Source of the DNA: Caecitellus pseudoparvulus
Lineage: Eukaryota; Bigyra: Bicosoecida
Direction of reading: 5' to 3'
Assembly: GCA_965644315.1 (NCBI GenBank)
Contig: CBFFRQ010000030.1
Location: 186,001 to 250,000, forward strand
DNA length: 64,000 bases
Part shown: positions 30,901-40,535 of the stretch, one piece after another
Layout of the letters: every line of letters begins with the position of its first letter
Numbering within the stretch: the first letter of the stretch is position 1
Made by a program: the position numbers and the translations under genes
The notes under the pieces: generated by a model
Database searches by the model: none
The model's input: the letters and a program-made list of their open reading frames with translations, nothing else
Told to the model about the DNA's origin: nothing

Positions 30901-33900
30901 CCAGGCAAGAACTCCAGCTGTGCATCTGGAACACGCAACGCCAGTGCGGACTTCGCAGCTTTGACTTCCCAGCACAGTGCCCTTCAGTGGGCGTCCATGA
31001 GCATCTCCAGTGTGCCTGTGCCAGCTTTTGGCGGGGAGGTGGCCGAGCAGCGGCTGTTCTGGGAAGGCGAAGCGGCGCGGGGTGTGGGCGAGGTGGCGTT
31101 CCTTGACTCGGGCGCAACGCAGCCAGGCTCACAGGCGGCATTGCACGTGACGCTGCACTACAACAAGCACAGCATGCCTCACCTTGGGAGTCATGTCGGC
31201 ACGATTGCTCTTGTCACTCGCGATCTCGTGACGGGGGTTGAGGAGCTGCACAGCATTCCCGTCCAAGTCAGCACAGGCCCTGGAGCAGCCAGTGCCGCAG
31301 CCAGCACTGTCCACCCTCGGCTGACCCCCATTCAGCTGGATTCAGCCGTCATGCTGTCAGGCGGTGCGCAGGTGGCACCTGGCACACGGCAGAGCGCGTC
31401 AGTGGCGGGCGTGCTGCACGTTGTGGATGCCATGGGCTTCCCGCTGTCCAGCGATTTAGCCAAACAAGCCGTGCGTATCGAGGCCATTCGGGGTGCTGGA
31501 GGCCGAAGGCTTCAGAGTGGCGAGTGCCCGGATGGCAGTAGCGTGCCAGCCTGGGTACAGGAGGCTTCTCCAGCTGCAGTGCAAGCTGTGGCAAGTGGAG
31601 GCGGGCAGGGTGCTGTAGAGGTGCTCGTGGCACCCACAGCTCCAGGCGACTTGGCCCCCACCTTCCACGTGGCGCCTGTGGATGTGTCGCCACCAAGGAG
31701 CAACTTGGCCTCGCCAGTGCTGCACAGCACGGAAGGGTGGGACGCGCCGCCAACTGCCTGCGTGGCCCTGGCCTCGTCAGTGACGCTGGAAGTGCTGCCA
31801 GCGCTGTGCTCGGGGGTTGGGCGTGTGAGTGTGGCGAATGGCACTCGCTGTATGTGTGCGGCAGGCTTCGGCATGGACCCAAGTCTGGCCTCGGCCCAAG
31901 TCACCCCCGCCTCGCTGCGTTGCCTGCCCTGTCCCGCGGGCACCTTCAGCTCCCTGCCCACTCTGCGGCCTGTGGATGCGGAGGGCGTGTGTGTGCTGTG
32001 TGTGGAAGGCACGTACTCGCTGGATGGCGCCAGAGCGTGTGGGCCATGTCCTGCGAACACGGCCTGTGCGGGGGGCAAGGTGCAGGTGAATGCGGGGTTC
32101 AGCTTGGCGCGTGGGGGGTTGAATGCTGAGGACATCACAGCAGTGGCATGTCCGAACCCATTTGCGTGTGAGGTGGGCGGGAACACCTCCGCCTTGTTGC
32201 AGAACACGCAGTGTGCGGAAGGGCACGACTCAACCAGCGAGCTGTGCGGCCACTGCAGTGCCGGTTGGCAGCACTACCCCCCCGCATCAGGCACGCGAGG
32301 CGCTTGTCGTAGGTGTCCTCCCGCGGCCCAGCAAGGCCTCGCGATTGCTGCTGCGTTCATGTTCGCCCTGGCACTATACATGTGCGTGATCGTGAGCTGG
32401 CGTGCAGGTGGCGAGCAGTTGGCCGTTGTGAAGGTGAAGCTGACGCGGAAGAGTGTTCACGCGACCAGCACAGGCCGTCTCCGAGGAGACGAGGCCAACG
32501 TGTCTAGTCTGCGTTTCACTGTGTTGGGCTTGCACTGGGTGACGTCCGACGCGGTGCGCACTGTGACCGGCTTGGCTCACTCCACCGTGGCAGGCATGTT
32601 GGCGCCACTGCGGAGCGGGATCAGCCCATCCCTCCGCGCCTTTGCCGCTTGGGCGCTGCTCATCTTCCTGCAGCTGAACGGCGCCATTCGCGACCTGCGC
32701 ACGGACGCCTCGCCTGCTCTGACACTGTCATCTGCGGTGCTGGGCGCGCCGTCTCTGCTGTCCCCGAACAGCTTCGAGTTCGTGTGTGCCTTTGGCCAGG
32801 CTGGCGTTGGGCTCAATCGCCTGTACGTGGGGCTGCTGTTCCCGTTGGTGGTCTTGGCTGTGGCTGCGGCGGCTGCAGCGCTTGCCGGCGTGGCGATGCA
32901 CACTTTCCAGGCCCGGGCATGTCCCGGTTCACAAAGGATGCTCAACACGGTGCTGGACACAGTTGCATGCGTGCTGCCGCTGGCACTGTGGATGTCGCTG
33001 CCGCCTGCGCTGAACGCTGTGGCCACCGCCATCCTCCCTGTTGTGCAAGGGCGTGCAGGTGAGTCTCGCCTGGTGTCTGATTTTTCCACCATCGATGAGG
33101 GGCAAAGAGTGGGCCTGTCCATCTTGGCGGCTCTGTTCATCATCGCTGTGTGCCTCGGCCCACCTCTAGTGCTGGCCAAGGTGTACAGCACCGCGAACAG
33201 GCTGGAGGAAGGCGCCTTCATCGCAGAGGGGCGCATGGCTCGCGAATGCCACACCAGCGCACCATCCTTCGCCAGGCGAGCATGGGGGTATTTGTGGGGA
33301 TGGCACCAGCCCGGCACTTGGTGGTGGAATGCGGTGCTCTTCACAGCATCCTGTTTCTTTGCCTTGCTGCCCGCCATTGCCGCCACCGTCTGGCTGCGTG
33401 CCTTCCTCGCCATGCTCATCTGCACGTTGCTTTGGCTTGCGCTCGGGTACCTGGAGCCATACAACGTGCATGTGGCGGTGGACCAGCAGCGGTCAGTGGG
33501 TCATTTGGTTGGCTTGCCTTCCACTGTCGCTCCAGGTATGGAAAAGAGCGACCTTCGACAGCAGTTGACGGTGCACCGCATGCATGCGGAGGCGCATACA
33601 CGGACCTGGATGATGCGGGTGATCGTCATTGCAGTGCTGGCACATGCTGGCGCCATCCACGTCAGCAACGTCTGGCGCGTGATGCTATTCGCTGACTCCT
33701 CCTCCTCTGCCGCAGCTGCTGGAGCGCCCAACGCGAACCTGGAAGGCAGTCTCCGCCCCAGCACACTGCGTGGCTCACTGGCTGCGGCGGACTGGGTGCT
33801 GTGGCTGCAGCTGTGGCTTCCAGTGTGCATGTGTTTGTTTCTGCTGCTTCCAGGGCGAGTTGTGGCATCGTGCACGGCGCTGTGGGCATCGGCGTCGAGT

Positions 33901-34413
33901 GCGTCTGCGCAAGTCGTCTCCACTACACCGACAGGGTTGGGCAAGTCAGAGTCAGCTCGCCCAGCCCAGCACCGGCCTCAACCGGCACGCAGCAGCGTGT
34001 TGACCAAGCATGGGGACTTGGCAAGCCAATTGCACAGTCCAAAGGTACAGGTGGGTGAGGTGGACGTTTCTGGGGTGCTCCAAGCCCCAAGCGCAGTGTC
34101 CCAGAACCCAATACTGAAGCCCAGGCGAGCACAGCGTCGCACTGCGTCCTCAGCACCTGTGGCAAGACTGTCTGTGCATGGGCTGCATGGAGATGCTGAA
34201 GCTGCTGGGTCATACAACGTGAGTGTGCCGTCGGCGACTGTGGGCGCCCGCCTCCGAAGTTTGAGCAGCAGCAGGCAGGCAAGCATTGGTGCTGTCGTGA
34301 AACGTCAAAGGCGTTCCACGATACGCACGTCCACTTCCAGGTCCCAGCCCGAACAGGAGGAAGGGCAGCGTGGGCGGAAGCGTGGGCGTCGAAGAAGCGT
34401 GTCCCTGTTTTGA
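27910..34413 (+). CDS. giant surface protein: RCC1 repeats, Ser/Thr/Pro stalk, Cys-rich domain, multi-span membrane domain
   Basis: From ATG 27910 this is 2167 residues, starting with a signal peptide (MWCLALSLTFALTGFCHASA). Residues ~45-440 are seven RCC1-type blades of 58 residues with the core HTCAVLSSGDVMCWG and GYGNTNDIGDDE. A Ser/Thr/Pro stalk with an 8-residue repeat (SASGTVSP) follows to about residue 635, probably O-glycosylated. A ~650-residue beta-rich ectodomain comes next. Residues ~1300-1475 are Cys-rich, of the ephrin-receptor/GCC2-GCC3 kind (CLPCPAGTFSS, CVLCVEGTYSLDGARACGPC). About eight hydrophobic segments follow (LAIAAAFMFALALYMCVIV, LLFPLVVLAVAAAAAALAG, ALFIIAVCLGPPLVLA), then a basic cytosolic tail. 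The frame is open from 27718, but only the 27910 start gives a signal peptide. Proteins of this layout are known in several algae and protists without assigned function; a cell-surface receptor or adhesin is inference. Confidence 0.8.
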   Translation: MWCLALSLTFALTGFCHASARPSLIEVGEGGFYGRHVRRLAGAGSHGFNVSAGASHTCAWLHGKVRCWGYGSDGRLGYGNTNNIGDDELPYTAGTVNLGVGMTATQASAGHYHTCAVLSSGDVTCWGFGNYGRLGYGNTNDIGDDELPYTAGTVDLGAGVTATQVAAGTQHTCAVLSSGDVMCWGQGGNGRLGYGNTNDIGDDELPYTAGTVNLGAGVTVTQVAVGYFHTCALLSSGDVMCWGGGDYGRLGYGNTDSIGDDEHPYTAGSVNLGVGVTATQVAADRFHTCAVLSSGDVMCWGRGNNGRLGYGNTNDIGDDELPYTAGSVNLGAGVTVTQVAAGYFHTCAVLSSGDVMCWGPGDYGQLGYGNTNDIGDDEHPYTAGTVNVGAGVTVTQVAVGGYHTCAVLVSGDVMCWGDGNVGKLGYGNTNHIGDNELPYTAGSVPLLPPPSPSPSATPTSTPSGSVSPSAPPSPTQTSSVSPTASPTASVSPTPTASVTASATVSPSVSGTVSPSASGTVTPSASATVTPSASGTVSPSASGTVSPSASGTVTPSASATVSPSASGTVSPSASGTVSPSGTVSSSPTPSTSATATTAPSPSQSSTTQSTATPTTSAAATSSASPTALASTSTAPLNGQLQGDTIWHALFLPRQPPRVVLQDASNSNASIPLTLRIGATSAQWAAFLRLVGSAAMDQAYLSCDPEAPVCASSTPSEVQAALTSIAPEALALLPSVAVQPGGSAGLLSTNGEVQEVALTAEVSLPAVLESHAVSAVFSFALTVSRVGDASGTELDSIPITIEVLLPKLSVSPQSIIEFLRPSSVVPGGMSTMSITMSNTGARSGMVLALLPYDVCWLTLPATAQPCSTAKLQRLPSSMQSGHACVQVAVPAHSTSSLRLQALVAGLRAGLHSATVTIAMESGGAPPGWEVTPVPVRLLVSAVSICPSSVSIQGLRAPRLASSQPTVFAQGIVHMTNLGTGSMRVQRAAVLDVDSASLAPPGKNSSCASGTRNASADFAALTSQHSALQWASMSISSVPVPAFGGEVAEQRLFWEGEAARGVGEVAFLDSGATQPGSQAALHVTLHYNKHSMPHLGSHVGTIALVTRDLVTGVEELHSIPVQVSTGPGAASAAASTVHPRLTPIQLDSAVMLSGGAQVAPGTRQSASVAGVLHVVDAMGFPLSSDLAKQAVRIEAIRGAGGRRLQSGECPDGSSVPAWVQEASPAAVQAVASGGGQGAVEVLVAPTAPGDLAPTFHVAPVDVSPPRSNLASPVLHSTEGWDAPPTACVALASSVTLEVLPALCSGVGRVSVANGTRCMCAAGFGMDPSLASAQVTPASLRCLPCPAGTFSSLPTLRPVDAEGVCVLCVEGTYSLDGARACGPCPANTACAGGKVQVNAGFSLARGGLNAEDITAVACPNPFACEVGGNTSALLQNTQCAEGHDSTSELCGHCSAGWQHYPPASGTRGACRRCPPAAQQGLAIAAAFMFALALYMCVIVSWRAGGEQLAVVKVKLTRKSVHATSTGRLRGDEANVSSLRFTVLGLHWVTSDAVRTVTGLAHSTVAGMLAPLRSGISPSLRAFAAWALLIFLQLNGAIRDLRTDASPALTLSSAVLGAPSLLSPNSFEFVCAFGQAGVGLNRLYVGLLFPLVVLAVAAAAAALAGVAMHTFQARACPGSQRMLNTVLDTVACVLPLALWMSLPPALNAVATAILPVVQGRAGESRLVSDFSTIDEGQRVGLSILAALFIIAVCLGPPLVLAKVYSTANRLEEGAFIAEGRMARECHTSAPSFARRAWGYLWGWHQPGTWWWNAVLFTASCFFALLPAIAATVWLRAFLAMLICTLLWLALGYLEPYNVHVAVDQQRSVGHLVGLPSTVAPGMEKSDLRQQLTVHRMHAEAHTRTWMMRVIVIAVLAHAGAIHVSNVWRVMLFADSSSSAAAAGAPNANLEGSLRPSTLRGSLAAADWVLWLQLWLPVCMCLFLLLPGRVVASCTALWASASSASAQVVSTTPTGLGKSESARPAQHRPQPARSSVLTKHGDLASQLHSPKVQVGEVDVSGVLQAPSAVSQNPILKPRRAQRRTASSAPVARLSVHGLHGDAEAAGSYNVSVPSATVGARLRSLSSSRQASIGAVVKRQRRSTIRTSTSRSQPEQEEGQRGRKRGRRRSVSLF
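28066..29240 (+). repeat. 174-bp tandem repeats encoding RCC1 blades
   Basis: Seven units with exact 174-bp spacing, marked by GGGTACGGCAACAC at about 28139, 28313, 28487, 28661, 28835, 29009 and, diverged, 29183. Units differ mainly in the tripeptide after CWG and in the residues before HTCA, consistent with variation at the blade surface. The repeat also makes a long antisense open frame, which I treat as an artefact. Confidence 0.9.
29415..29655 (+). repeat. 24-bp minisatellite in the stalk region
   Basis: About ten units of a 24-base sequence encoding SASGTVSP or close variants (S/T and G/A swaps), in frame with the surface-protein gene. Length polymorphism is likely. Confidence 0.85.
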
Positions 34414-35026
34414 TGGACTTCTGAGACTGTATTCTCGCGAAGGGGGAAGAGCAGTGGAATTCACTTTCACCCCCACATGTCCCCTGCAGCTCACTTTCGG
34501 TTGAAGCCCCTCCCCGCAGCGCTCAGCGGGCAACCCGTCTCCCCCCCTCAACTCCACGGAGTGAATTCAGCTATCCACTCATCGACTTCAACGGCGCCAC
34601 CCACAGCAGTCCTCCCAGCTCTGATGGCACGCCTGGTTGTGCCACAACGCCAACTGGCGCCACGTCACTGGACACGAAGCGGGCATGCCCACCGGCCTGG
34701 TCGTGTTCGTGCTCAGCTCGGAGCGGCGTGATGCGGCCGCTGCTGTGCGCATCACGCCGCCCCAGGGACGGTAGGCCGGTGCTCGTCGGTGTCGCAAGAT
34801 TGGGCACGGACGCCCGGCTGCCAAGGTGTGCCGTCCCCAGCCCACCTGCTGCATACTCACCTCCAGCGCTCTTCCGCGTCCCCACGGACTCAGGTGTGGG
34901 CAGCTTCACCCGGCACGTCCCAGACTTCACAATTGTCTCACCCCACACAAGTTAGCGAAGGCGACGTTGGCAGCCCTCTTCATGCCTTGCACGGCATACT
35001 GGACGCCTGCTTCCACCGCCAGCACC
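34414..35026. other. intergenic, nothing coding recognised
   Basis: 613 bases between two plus-strand genes. A 9-bp inverted repeat, GAATTCACT (34457-34465) and AGTGAATTC (34560-34568), is present. TTCCGC occurs at 34869, about 150 bp before the next ATG. Open frames on the minus strand here begin with GTG and have no family features. Confidence 0.35.
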
Positions 35027-36242
35027 ATGCAGTTTGCTACGGTGGCGCGGCGCAGCTTTGCGTCGGCTGCGGCAGGGGCTTCACGCCGAGCCATTCCCCG
35101 GCGCATCCAGCGCCTCGTGGACAGCACGCCTGTCAGCTTGGATGAGAGGTTTCAGAAGATGTTGGAGCTGGAAAAGTGGATGAAGAAGACAGGAGTTCAG
35201 CTGCAGCTGCCCAAGAAGGTGCTGTGGTTCATCCCAGAGCTGCCTGCGGAGTTTGAGATGGAAGTGGAGGATGCCGGTGGGCCTGCCGCTCATCCTGCGT
35301 TTGATGGCTTTGTGGGGCGAGTGGCGACATTTCGAGGCGACGCGTACATGGAACATCGCACTCTCCGTGCTCGCATTGGCTCCGATGGCAAGCCCTGCAG
35401 CGAGGCGTATGTGCAGCGAGTGTTTGACAGGTAGGTGGCCTATTTCCGCTCTTCTGCCTGGCTGCAGGGCGGCACTTGCTGGTCCATTTTCCATGCACAG
35501 CGTGTCATCTGAGGAGGACCTGGAGTTTGTTGAGAAGACGCTGGACTTGTGCGCCGCCAGGCACCTGCGTTTGACGCCCACCAGCCACAAGCACCTGGTG
35601 GCAGCTTTTGCCCGCATCGGCGCCTTGCCCGCGCTGGCACAGCTGCTGGCACGGGCTCCCCACCGCCGTCTGTTCTTGGAGTACAAGACCTGGGCCGATG
35701 CCATCACAGCGTGTGGTGCAGCGGGCGATACCGGCTCCGCAGAGGCACTGGTGGATGCCATGCTGCAGCACAGCAAGCGGCCGCCCAGCTCGCGCTCCCA
35801 GTTCCGCCTCTTGCACGCTGCTGCAGGTGTGCCTGCGTGGGTGGCTGGGGCCAAGATCGCCCTGCATGTGGCCCAAGAAGGCGTTGCGCTGAACCCCGTC
35901 GCGCTGACGCACTTTGCCCAGGCCATGCAGGGCAGTGGCGCAGAGCAACTGGGCCAGTGGGAGGCGGACGCCGCAGGCGCCCCCTCCACAGCGGCAGCTG
36001 ACGCCGAGGAGGGGGGGGGGCAGGATGAGCCTTCCCCTGTGGCCACCCTTCAGGCTTTCGGTGCCTTGCTGCGCAGTGCGAAGGGCGGTGATGAGCTGTC
36101 GAGCGCAGTGGCGCAACTGGCCGCCACGTACCCGGTGCTGCTGGGAGGCCAGCCTGCCCCACAGCAAGCTGAGAGCGCGGAGGAGGTGACCAGCGCAGCA
36201 AGTGATAGTGAGGGGGCCAGCGAGGAGGAGGACAGGGCGTGA
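35027..36242 (+). CDS. mitochondrial PPR-like helical-repeat protein
   Basis: Two exons (35027-35430, 35501-36242) with a 70-nt intron (GTAGGT...CACAG, phase 2) give 381 residues. The N-terminus (MQFATVARRSFASAAAGASR) is a typical mitochondrial presequence. The middle (about residues 140-230) has helical pairs that resemble degenerate pentatricopeptide repeats: HKHLVAAFARIGALPALAQL, and TWADAITACGAAGDTGSA followed by ALVDAML. The tail is acidic (SASDSEG..., SEEEDRA) with a low-complexity patch around residues 300-310. PPR proteins bind organellar RNA; with so few clear motifs this assignment is tentative. It ends 254 bp before the GFAT start codon. Confidence 0.55.
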
Positions 36243-36472
36243 GGGTCGCGGCAATGCAATGCGCTGGCTTGTAGCGCCACAGCCGCACACGAGAAAGCTC
36301 ACGAAGCTTGCAGCATGTGTCACGTGCATTCATTCAGTCCCCGCTCGCACAACATCCACGCACCACATCTTCCCTCTAGAACTTGCACAGTCCTTCCACC
36401 GCGTTGCCGTGCCCCTGTCAGCTCGCTTACGCTTGGCTGCCTTCCGGCACCACCCGTTGCATTCTCAGCAAA

Positions 36473-36480
36473 TTCCGCTG
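36473..36480 (+). promoter_or_regulatory. TTCCGC start-site element, GFAT
   Basis: TTCCGCTG lies 16 bases before the GFAT ATG. The same core precedes the start codons of the bromodomain, asparaginase and PITH genes at 6-19 bases. It may be an initiator or proximal activator site; function is inferred from position only. Confidence 0.35.
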
Positions 36481-36496
36481 CTGGCGCTGCAGCCCA

Positions 36497-38552
36497 ATGT
36501 GCGGCATTACCGCCTTTATGTGTGTGCAGTCGACGCGTGTTTTGCCGCGAGTATCCGCCCATACCTGAATTCTTTCTCCTTGCTGCAGTGGGACCAAGTC
36601 GGCGCTGGGCGTCTTGCTGAATGGCCTGCAGCGCCTGGAGTACCGCGGTTATGACAGCGCAGGCGTCGCTGTCATCGATGCCAACGGTGACAGCCACAAG
36701 CTGACCATCGTGAAGAAGGCGGGGAAGGTGGCAAACTTGCGTTCTGCGTGCGACTCCCTGCAGGCCTCCAGCGGGGATGCTGCGTCCACAGGCGCTGGGA
36801 CAACCGGTGGCGTGTTGGGGGGAGTGGTGGGCATCGCTCACACTCGGTGGGCCACCCACGGCGCCCCCAATGACGTGAATGCCCACCCGCACGTCAGCGG
36901 CAACGGCAAGATCGCCCTGGTGCACAACGGCATCATCGAGAACTACACCGCCCTGAAGTCCCTGCTGACCAGCAAGGGGTGAGAGCCCTCCACGTGGCAT
37001 GGCGTGCGGCGACCACCCACACGCAGTGCACCCCTGCCTTCCCAGGTACACCTTCAAGAGCGAGACAGACACAGAGGTGCTGGTGCAGTTGATTCAGTAC
37101 GAAATGGACACCGACCCCAGCCTGCCCCCCAGCCAGGCCGTGCGCCAAGCTCTCGCAGCCGTGGAGGGCGCCTTTGGCTGTGCCATCGTGTTCGAAGACC
37201 ACCCCAACCTGCTCATTGGCATGCGGCGTGGATCGCCACTGCTGCTGGGCATCGTGGAGGACGGCACGTATGTGCTGGCCAGCGACGCCTCCGCCGTCGT
37301 GGAGCACACGCAGAGCGTGGTGTACCTGGAGGAGGACCAGATGGTGTGTGCGACGCCGATGGGGTATGAGATCACCAGCGTGCACTTGGACGACACCACC
37401 CCCAAGCCCGCCCGCGTGGTGGAGCTGGAGATGACGCTGGACGCCATTGAGAAGGGCGGCCACAAGCACTTCATGCTGAAGGAGATCCTGGAGCAGCCCA
37501 AGGTGCTGGCAGACGCCATGCGCGGGCGCCTGGATGTGCCCGGTGCCAAGGTGCACCTGTCTGGCCTGGAGGAGCATGTGGACCGGGTGATGGCTGCGCG
37601 CCGCATCGTCATTGCGGCCTGCGGGACGTCCTACCACTCCGGTCTGGTGGGGGAGTACCTCATCGAGACCCTGGCCCGCCTGCCCGTGGAGGTGGAGTAC
37701 GCCTCTGAGTTCCGGTACCGCGACCCCATCCTGGGCCCCGAAGACATCCTGGTCGTCATCAGTCAATCTGGAGAGACGGCTGATACCCTTGCGGCTGTGA
37801 AGTTGGCCAAGGAGAAGGGCGCCCTCACCTTCGGCCTCGTGAACGTTGTGGGCAGCACCATCGCCCGCGAGACTGACTGCGGCGCGTACCTGCACGTGGG
37901 GCCAGAGATCGGCGTCGCCTCCACGAAGGCCTTCACGGGGCAGGTGGTGCTGCTGACGTGCCTGGCTCTGTACTTGGCCAAGGCCAAGGGCTCCATGTCT
38001 GACGAGCGCATCCGAGAGGCCATGACTGCGCTGCAGGCCGTGCCTGAGAAAGTGGCAGCGGTGCTGGAGCAGAAGGGCGCCGTGTACGAGTTGTGCAAGG
38101 GGTTCCGCTTCGCCTCTTCCTTCCTGTACATGGGGCGCGGGTTCAACTTCCCCGTGGCGCTGGAGGGGGCCCTCAAGCTGAAGGAGATCTCGTACATTCA
38201 TGCCGAGGGGTACGCCGCCGCGGAGATGAAGCACGGGCCCATCGCCCTCATCGACAAGATGATGCCGGTGGTGTTCCTGGCGCCCATGCGGGACCACTGC
38301 TACGACAAGGTGCGCTCCAACGTGCAGGAGGTGCTGGCGAGGGGCGGCAGCGTCATCGTCGTGACGGAGGAGGGCAACCACGACTTCGACGACATGGTGG
38401 ACGCGGTGCTGTACATCCCCGCCACGCCGGAGTTCCTGTCCCCCCTCCTCACCGTCATCCCTCTGCAGCTCATGTCCTACTACATCGCTGACTTCCGCAA
38501 GTGCAGCATCGACCAGCCCCGGAACTTGGCCAAGAGCGTGACTGTGGAGTGA
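36497..38552 (+). CDS. GFPT: glutamine:fructose-6-phosphate amidotransferase
   Basis: Makes glucosamine-6-phosphate from fructose-6-phosphate and glutamine, the first step of the hexosamine/UDP-GlcNAc pathway, in the cytosol. Three exons (36497-36519, 36589-36978, 37046-38552) give 639 residues. The 23-nt first exon supplies MCGITAF, so the essential N-terminal nucleophile Cys2 comes from it. Splicing restores [16 protein letters not shown] and, at the second junction, [14 protein letters not shown]. The class-II glutaminase domain ([16 protein letters not shown]) is followed by two SIS domains: CGTSYHSG with SQSGETADT, then the second sugar-binding half ([10 protein letters not shown]). The C-terminus NLAKSVTVE is the invariant end of the family. 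A TTCCGC element lies 17-25 bases before the ATG. It converges on the asparaginase gene 50 bp away. Confidence 0.95.
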
Positions 38553-38602
38553 GGTGGCCGCCACCATGACAATGCACGGGCCCCCCCGCCTGCACCGCGC
38601 CT

Positions 38603-40079
38603 TCACAATTTGCTGAAGGTGTACCGCGCCTCGTCCTCGCCTTGCAGGGCTGTCAGCTCCCCCCGCAGGTCCTTCAAAAACAGGGCCCGCACTTCAGGCG
38701 TGGACAGCCCGGGCCGCCCCAGCAACCACCCCAGCTTTGTCACAGCTGCCTCCGTGGTCATGTCCTGTGCTGACAGGACGCCTGCTGCCCCCAGCACCGC
38801 CCCAGCAGCATACGTGTCCCAGGACACAGAGCCCTTGCTGCACTGCGTGGTGCCCACCACCACGATGCCTGCGTGCACAGCTGCCTTGAGGGCGGCGATG
38901 AGGGGTGCTTTTTGCCGCCCCACGTTGCCTGTGCCCAGCACCTCCAGGACGATGCCCTTCAGGCCTGGCGTGGACACCAAGCCCTTGATGAGCATGTCAT
39001 CACAGTAGCCTGGCACCAGCTTCACCACGGCGATGTTGGACTCCCACGTCTGCTGCACGCGTAAGCGGGCACTGGCCTGGGGTCGCCAGCGGGAGGGGTA
39101 GGGCACGAGCTTGGTGGTGAGGGAGGCCAAGGCGGGGTAGTTGGGCGAGTCGTACGCCTTGAGGCCGCCATTGTGCACCTTCATCGTGCGGTTGCCCCGG
39201 AACACGGAACGGTTCATGAACACCACCACCTCCGGCACATCAAGGTATGCCGCCACCAGGCCAGACACGATGACGTTGCGCCTGGCGTCATTGTACGGCT
39301 CAGCCAGCGGCACCATGGCGCCCGTCAGGCACACGGTCTTGCCCAGGTTCTCCAGGAGGTAGGAAAGGGCGGAGGCGGCGTACCCCATGGTGTCTGTGCC
39401 CATCATGACCACAAAGCCGTCGTAGTCGAGGTAGTGCTTGGCGATGATGTTGGCGATGGCGACCCAGTGTGCTGGCCCCTGCACGGAGGAGGAGGGTGGG
39501 GCGGATGGCGCAAGCATGTGTCGCGGCGCCAGGGAGCCCAGCACGCACCATGTCCGAGCTGTCGATGAGGGGTGTCAGTCTGCGCGGTAGGCATGGGGCG
39601 TCGCTGGGCGGCCTCCAGGTGGACAAGGGCACGCGCTCTGCTCTCACTCAAGCAGGTCGGACGCTGGCGCCTTGGAGGTGAACAACTCATCCATGTTCTT
39701 CATCTGCACAGCGTGCGTGCGTGGCAACGTGGTTGTGTGACAGCTCGCGTGCTTGGCGCGGGGCAGTTCAGCAACGCACCCGCTCCGTAAGGTAGCCCGG
39801 TGCTGGAGCCAGCGCACCTGGTGAGAGAAGGGGGCGGCAAGCCATACTCTCAGGGACATATACAGGACCGTCACTGGTGTATGGGTCCGCACCATCTTGC
39901 TGTGGCTTCATGCCCAGCGTGCCGCCAGTGTACACAAACAGCACTCGCGGCAGGGGGGTCGTTGCATCTTCCTTGCTGGGCTTCAAGTGCACAATGGGCA
40001 GTTCTGTGGGCAGCATCACCTCGTCGCTGCCCGTGCCGATGTGAGAGGCCTGCGCAGCAGGGGACGACTCGGCAGCCAT
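38603..40079 (-). CDS. L-asparaginase, cytosolic AnsA-like
   Basis: Hydrolyses asparagine to aspartate and ammonia. Four exons (40079-39780, 39703-39648, 39579-39549, 39478-38603) give 420 residues; introns are 76, 68 and 70 nt. The two short internal exons (56 and 31 nt) complete the active-site order: VLFVYTGGTLGM with the nucleophilic Thr, then LTPLIDSSDM, then VMMGTDTMGYAASALSYLL with the second Thr-Asp pair and KTVCLTGAMVPL. This matches the bacterial-type I asparaginases (AnsA: YTGGTIGM, IDSSDM, HGTDTM). There are no ankyrin repeats or glycosyltransferase fusion, and no signal peptide. The ATG at 40079 (GCCATGGCT) is preceded by TTTCCGCA after only 7 bases. The gene diverges from the orphan gene at 40536. 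Confidence 0.92.
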
Positions 40080-40535
40080 GGCCTCCTGCGGAAATTGAAC
40101 CCGCCCAATCCACACACGAAAAAGACACAGGTGCCAGCGCAAGGGAGTGAGTGAGGCACCTGACCAGGCGCAGGGAGGAACTGTAGAAGTAGATAGAAGT
40201 GGCACCGTGCCATGGCGGTGGAGCTGTCTGCTGCAGCAGTTGGCGCGGGCCGCAAAGGGTGTGAAGGGGGGCAGCCCAAAGTCTGCAAGTGCACTGCCCC
40301 GAAGTGAGCCAGCGGTGCCGCCCCCCCCACGCACACACCAGCACCCGCAAGACGCGCATGGCACATTGCCCCCGCCGAACCAAACTGGCAAACTCACTGA
40401 ACCCCTGCCCCAGTCGCGCCCGATCGCAGCCCTGCTCAGCACCGCTGGCAGGATCGTCCGCGTTGCTCGTGTGGCTGGTGCTGACGCACTGTGCCTGCCC
40501 GGGACAGAGCCTGCCATCAAACCCGCACCCTCAGC
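40080..40535. other. divergent promoter region, asparaginase / orphan gene
   Basis: 456 bases between two divergent ATGs; apart from the TTTCCGCA element next to the asparaginase start I see only CG-rich sequence and a run of eight Cs near 40321. Confidence 0.4.
40087..40094 (-). promoter_or_regulatory. TTTCCGCA element, asparaginase
   Basis: Sits 7 bases before the asparaginase ATG, leaving almost no room for a 5' UTR downstream of it. See the entry at 36473 for the recurring core. Confidence 0.35.

Noticed and set aside
36933-38606. 557-codon minus-strand frame
   Set aside because: Antisense to the third exon of GFAT, whose sense product is certain.
39818-39847. 30-nt intron in asparaginase exon 1 (GTATGG...CACCAG)
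   Set aside because: Too short for splicing here, and the segment is in frame and without a stop, so it is kept as coding sequence.
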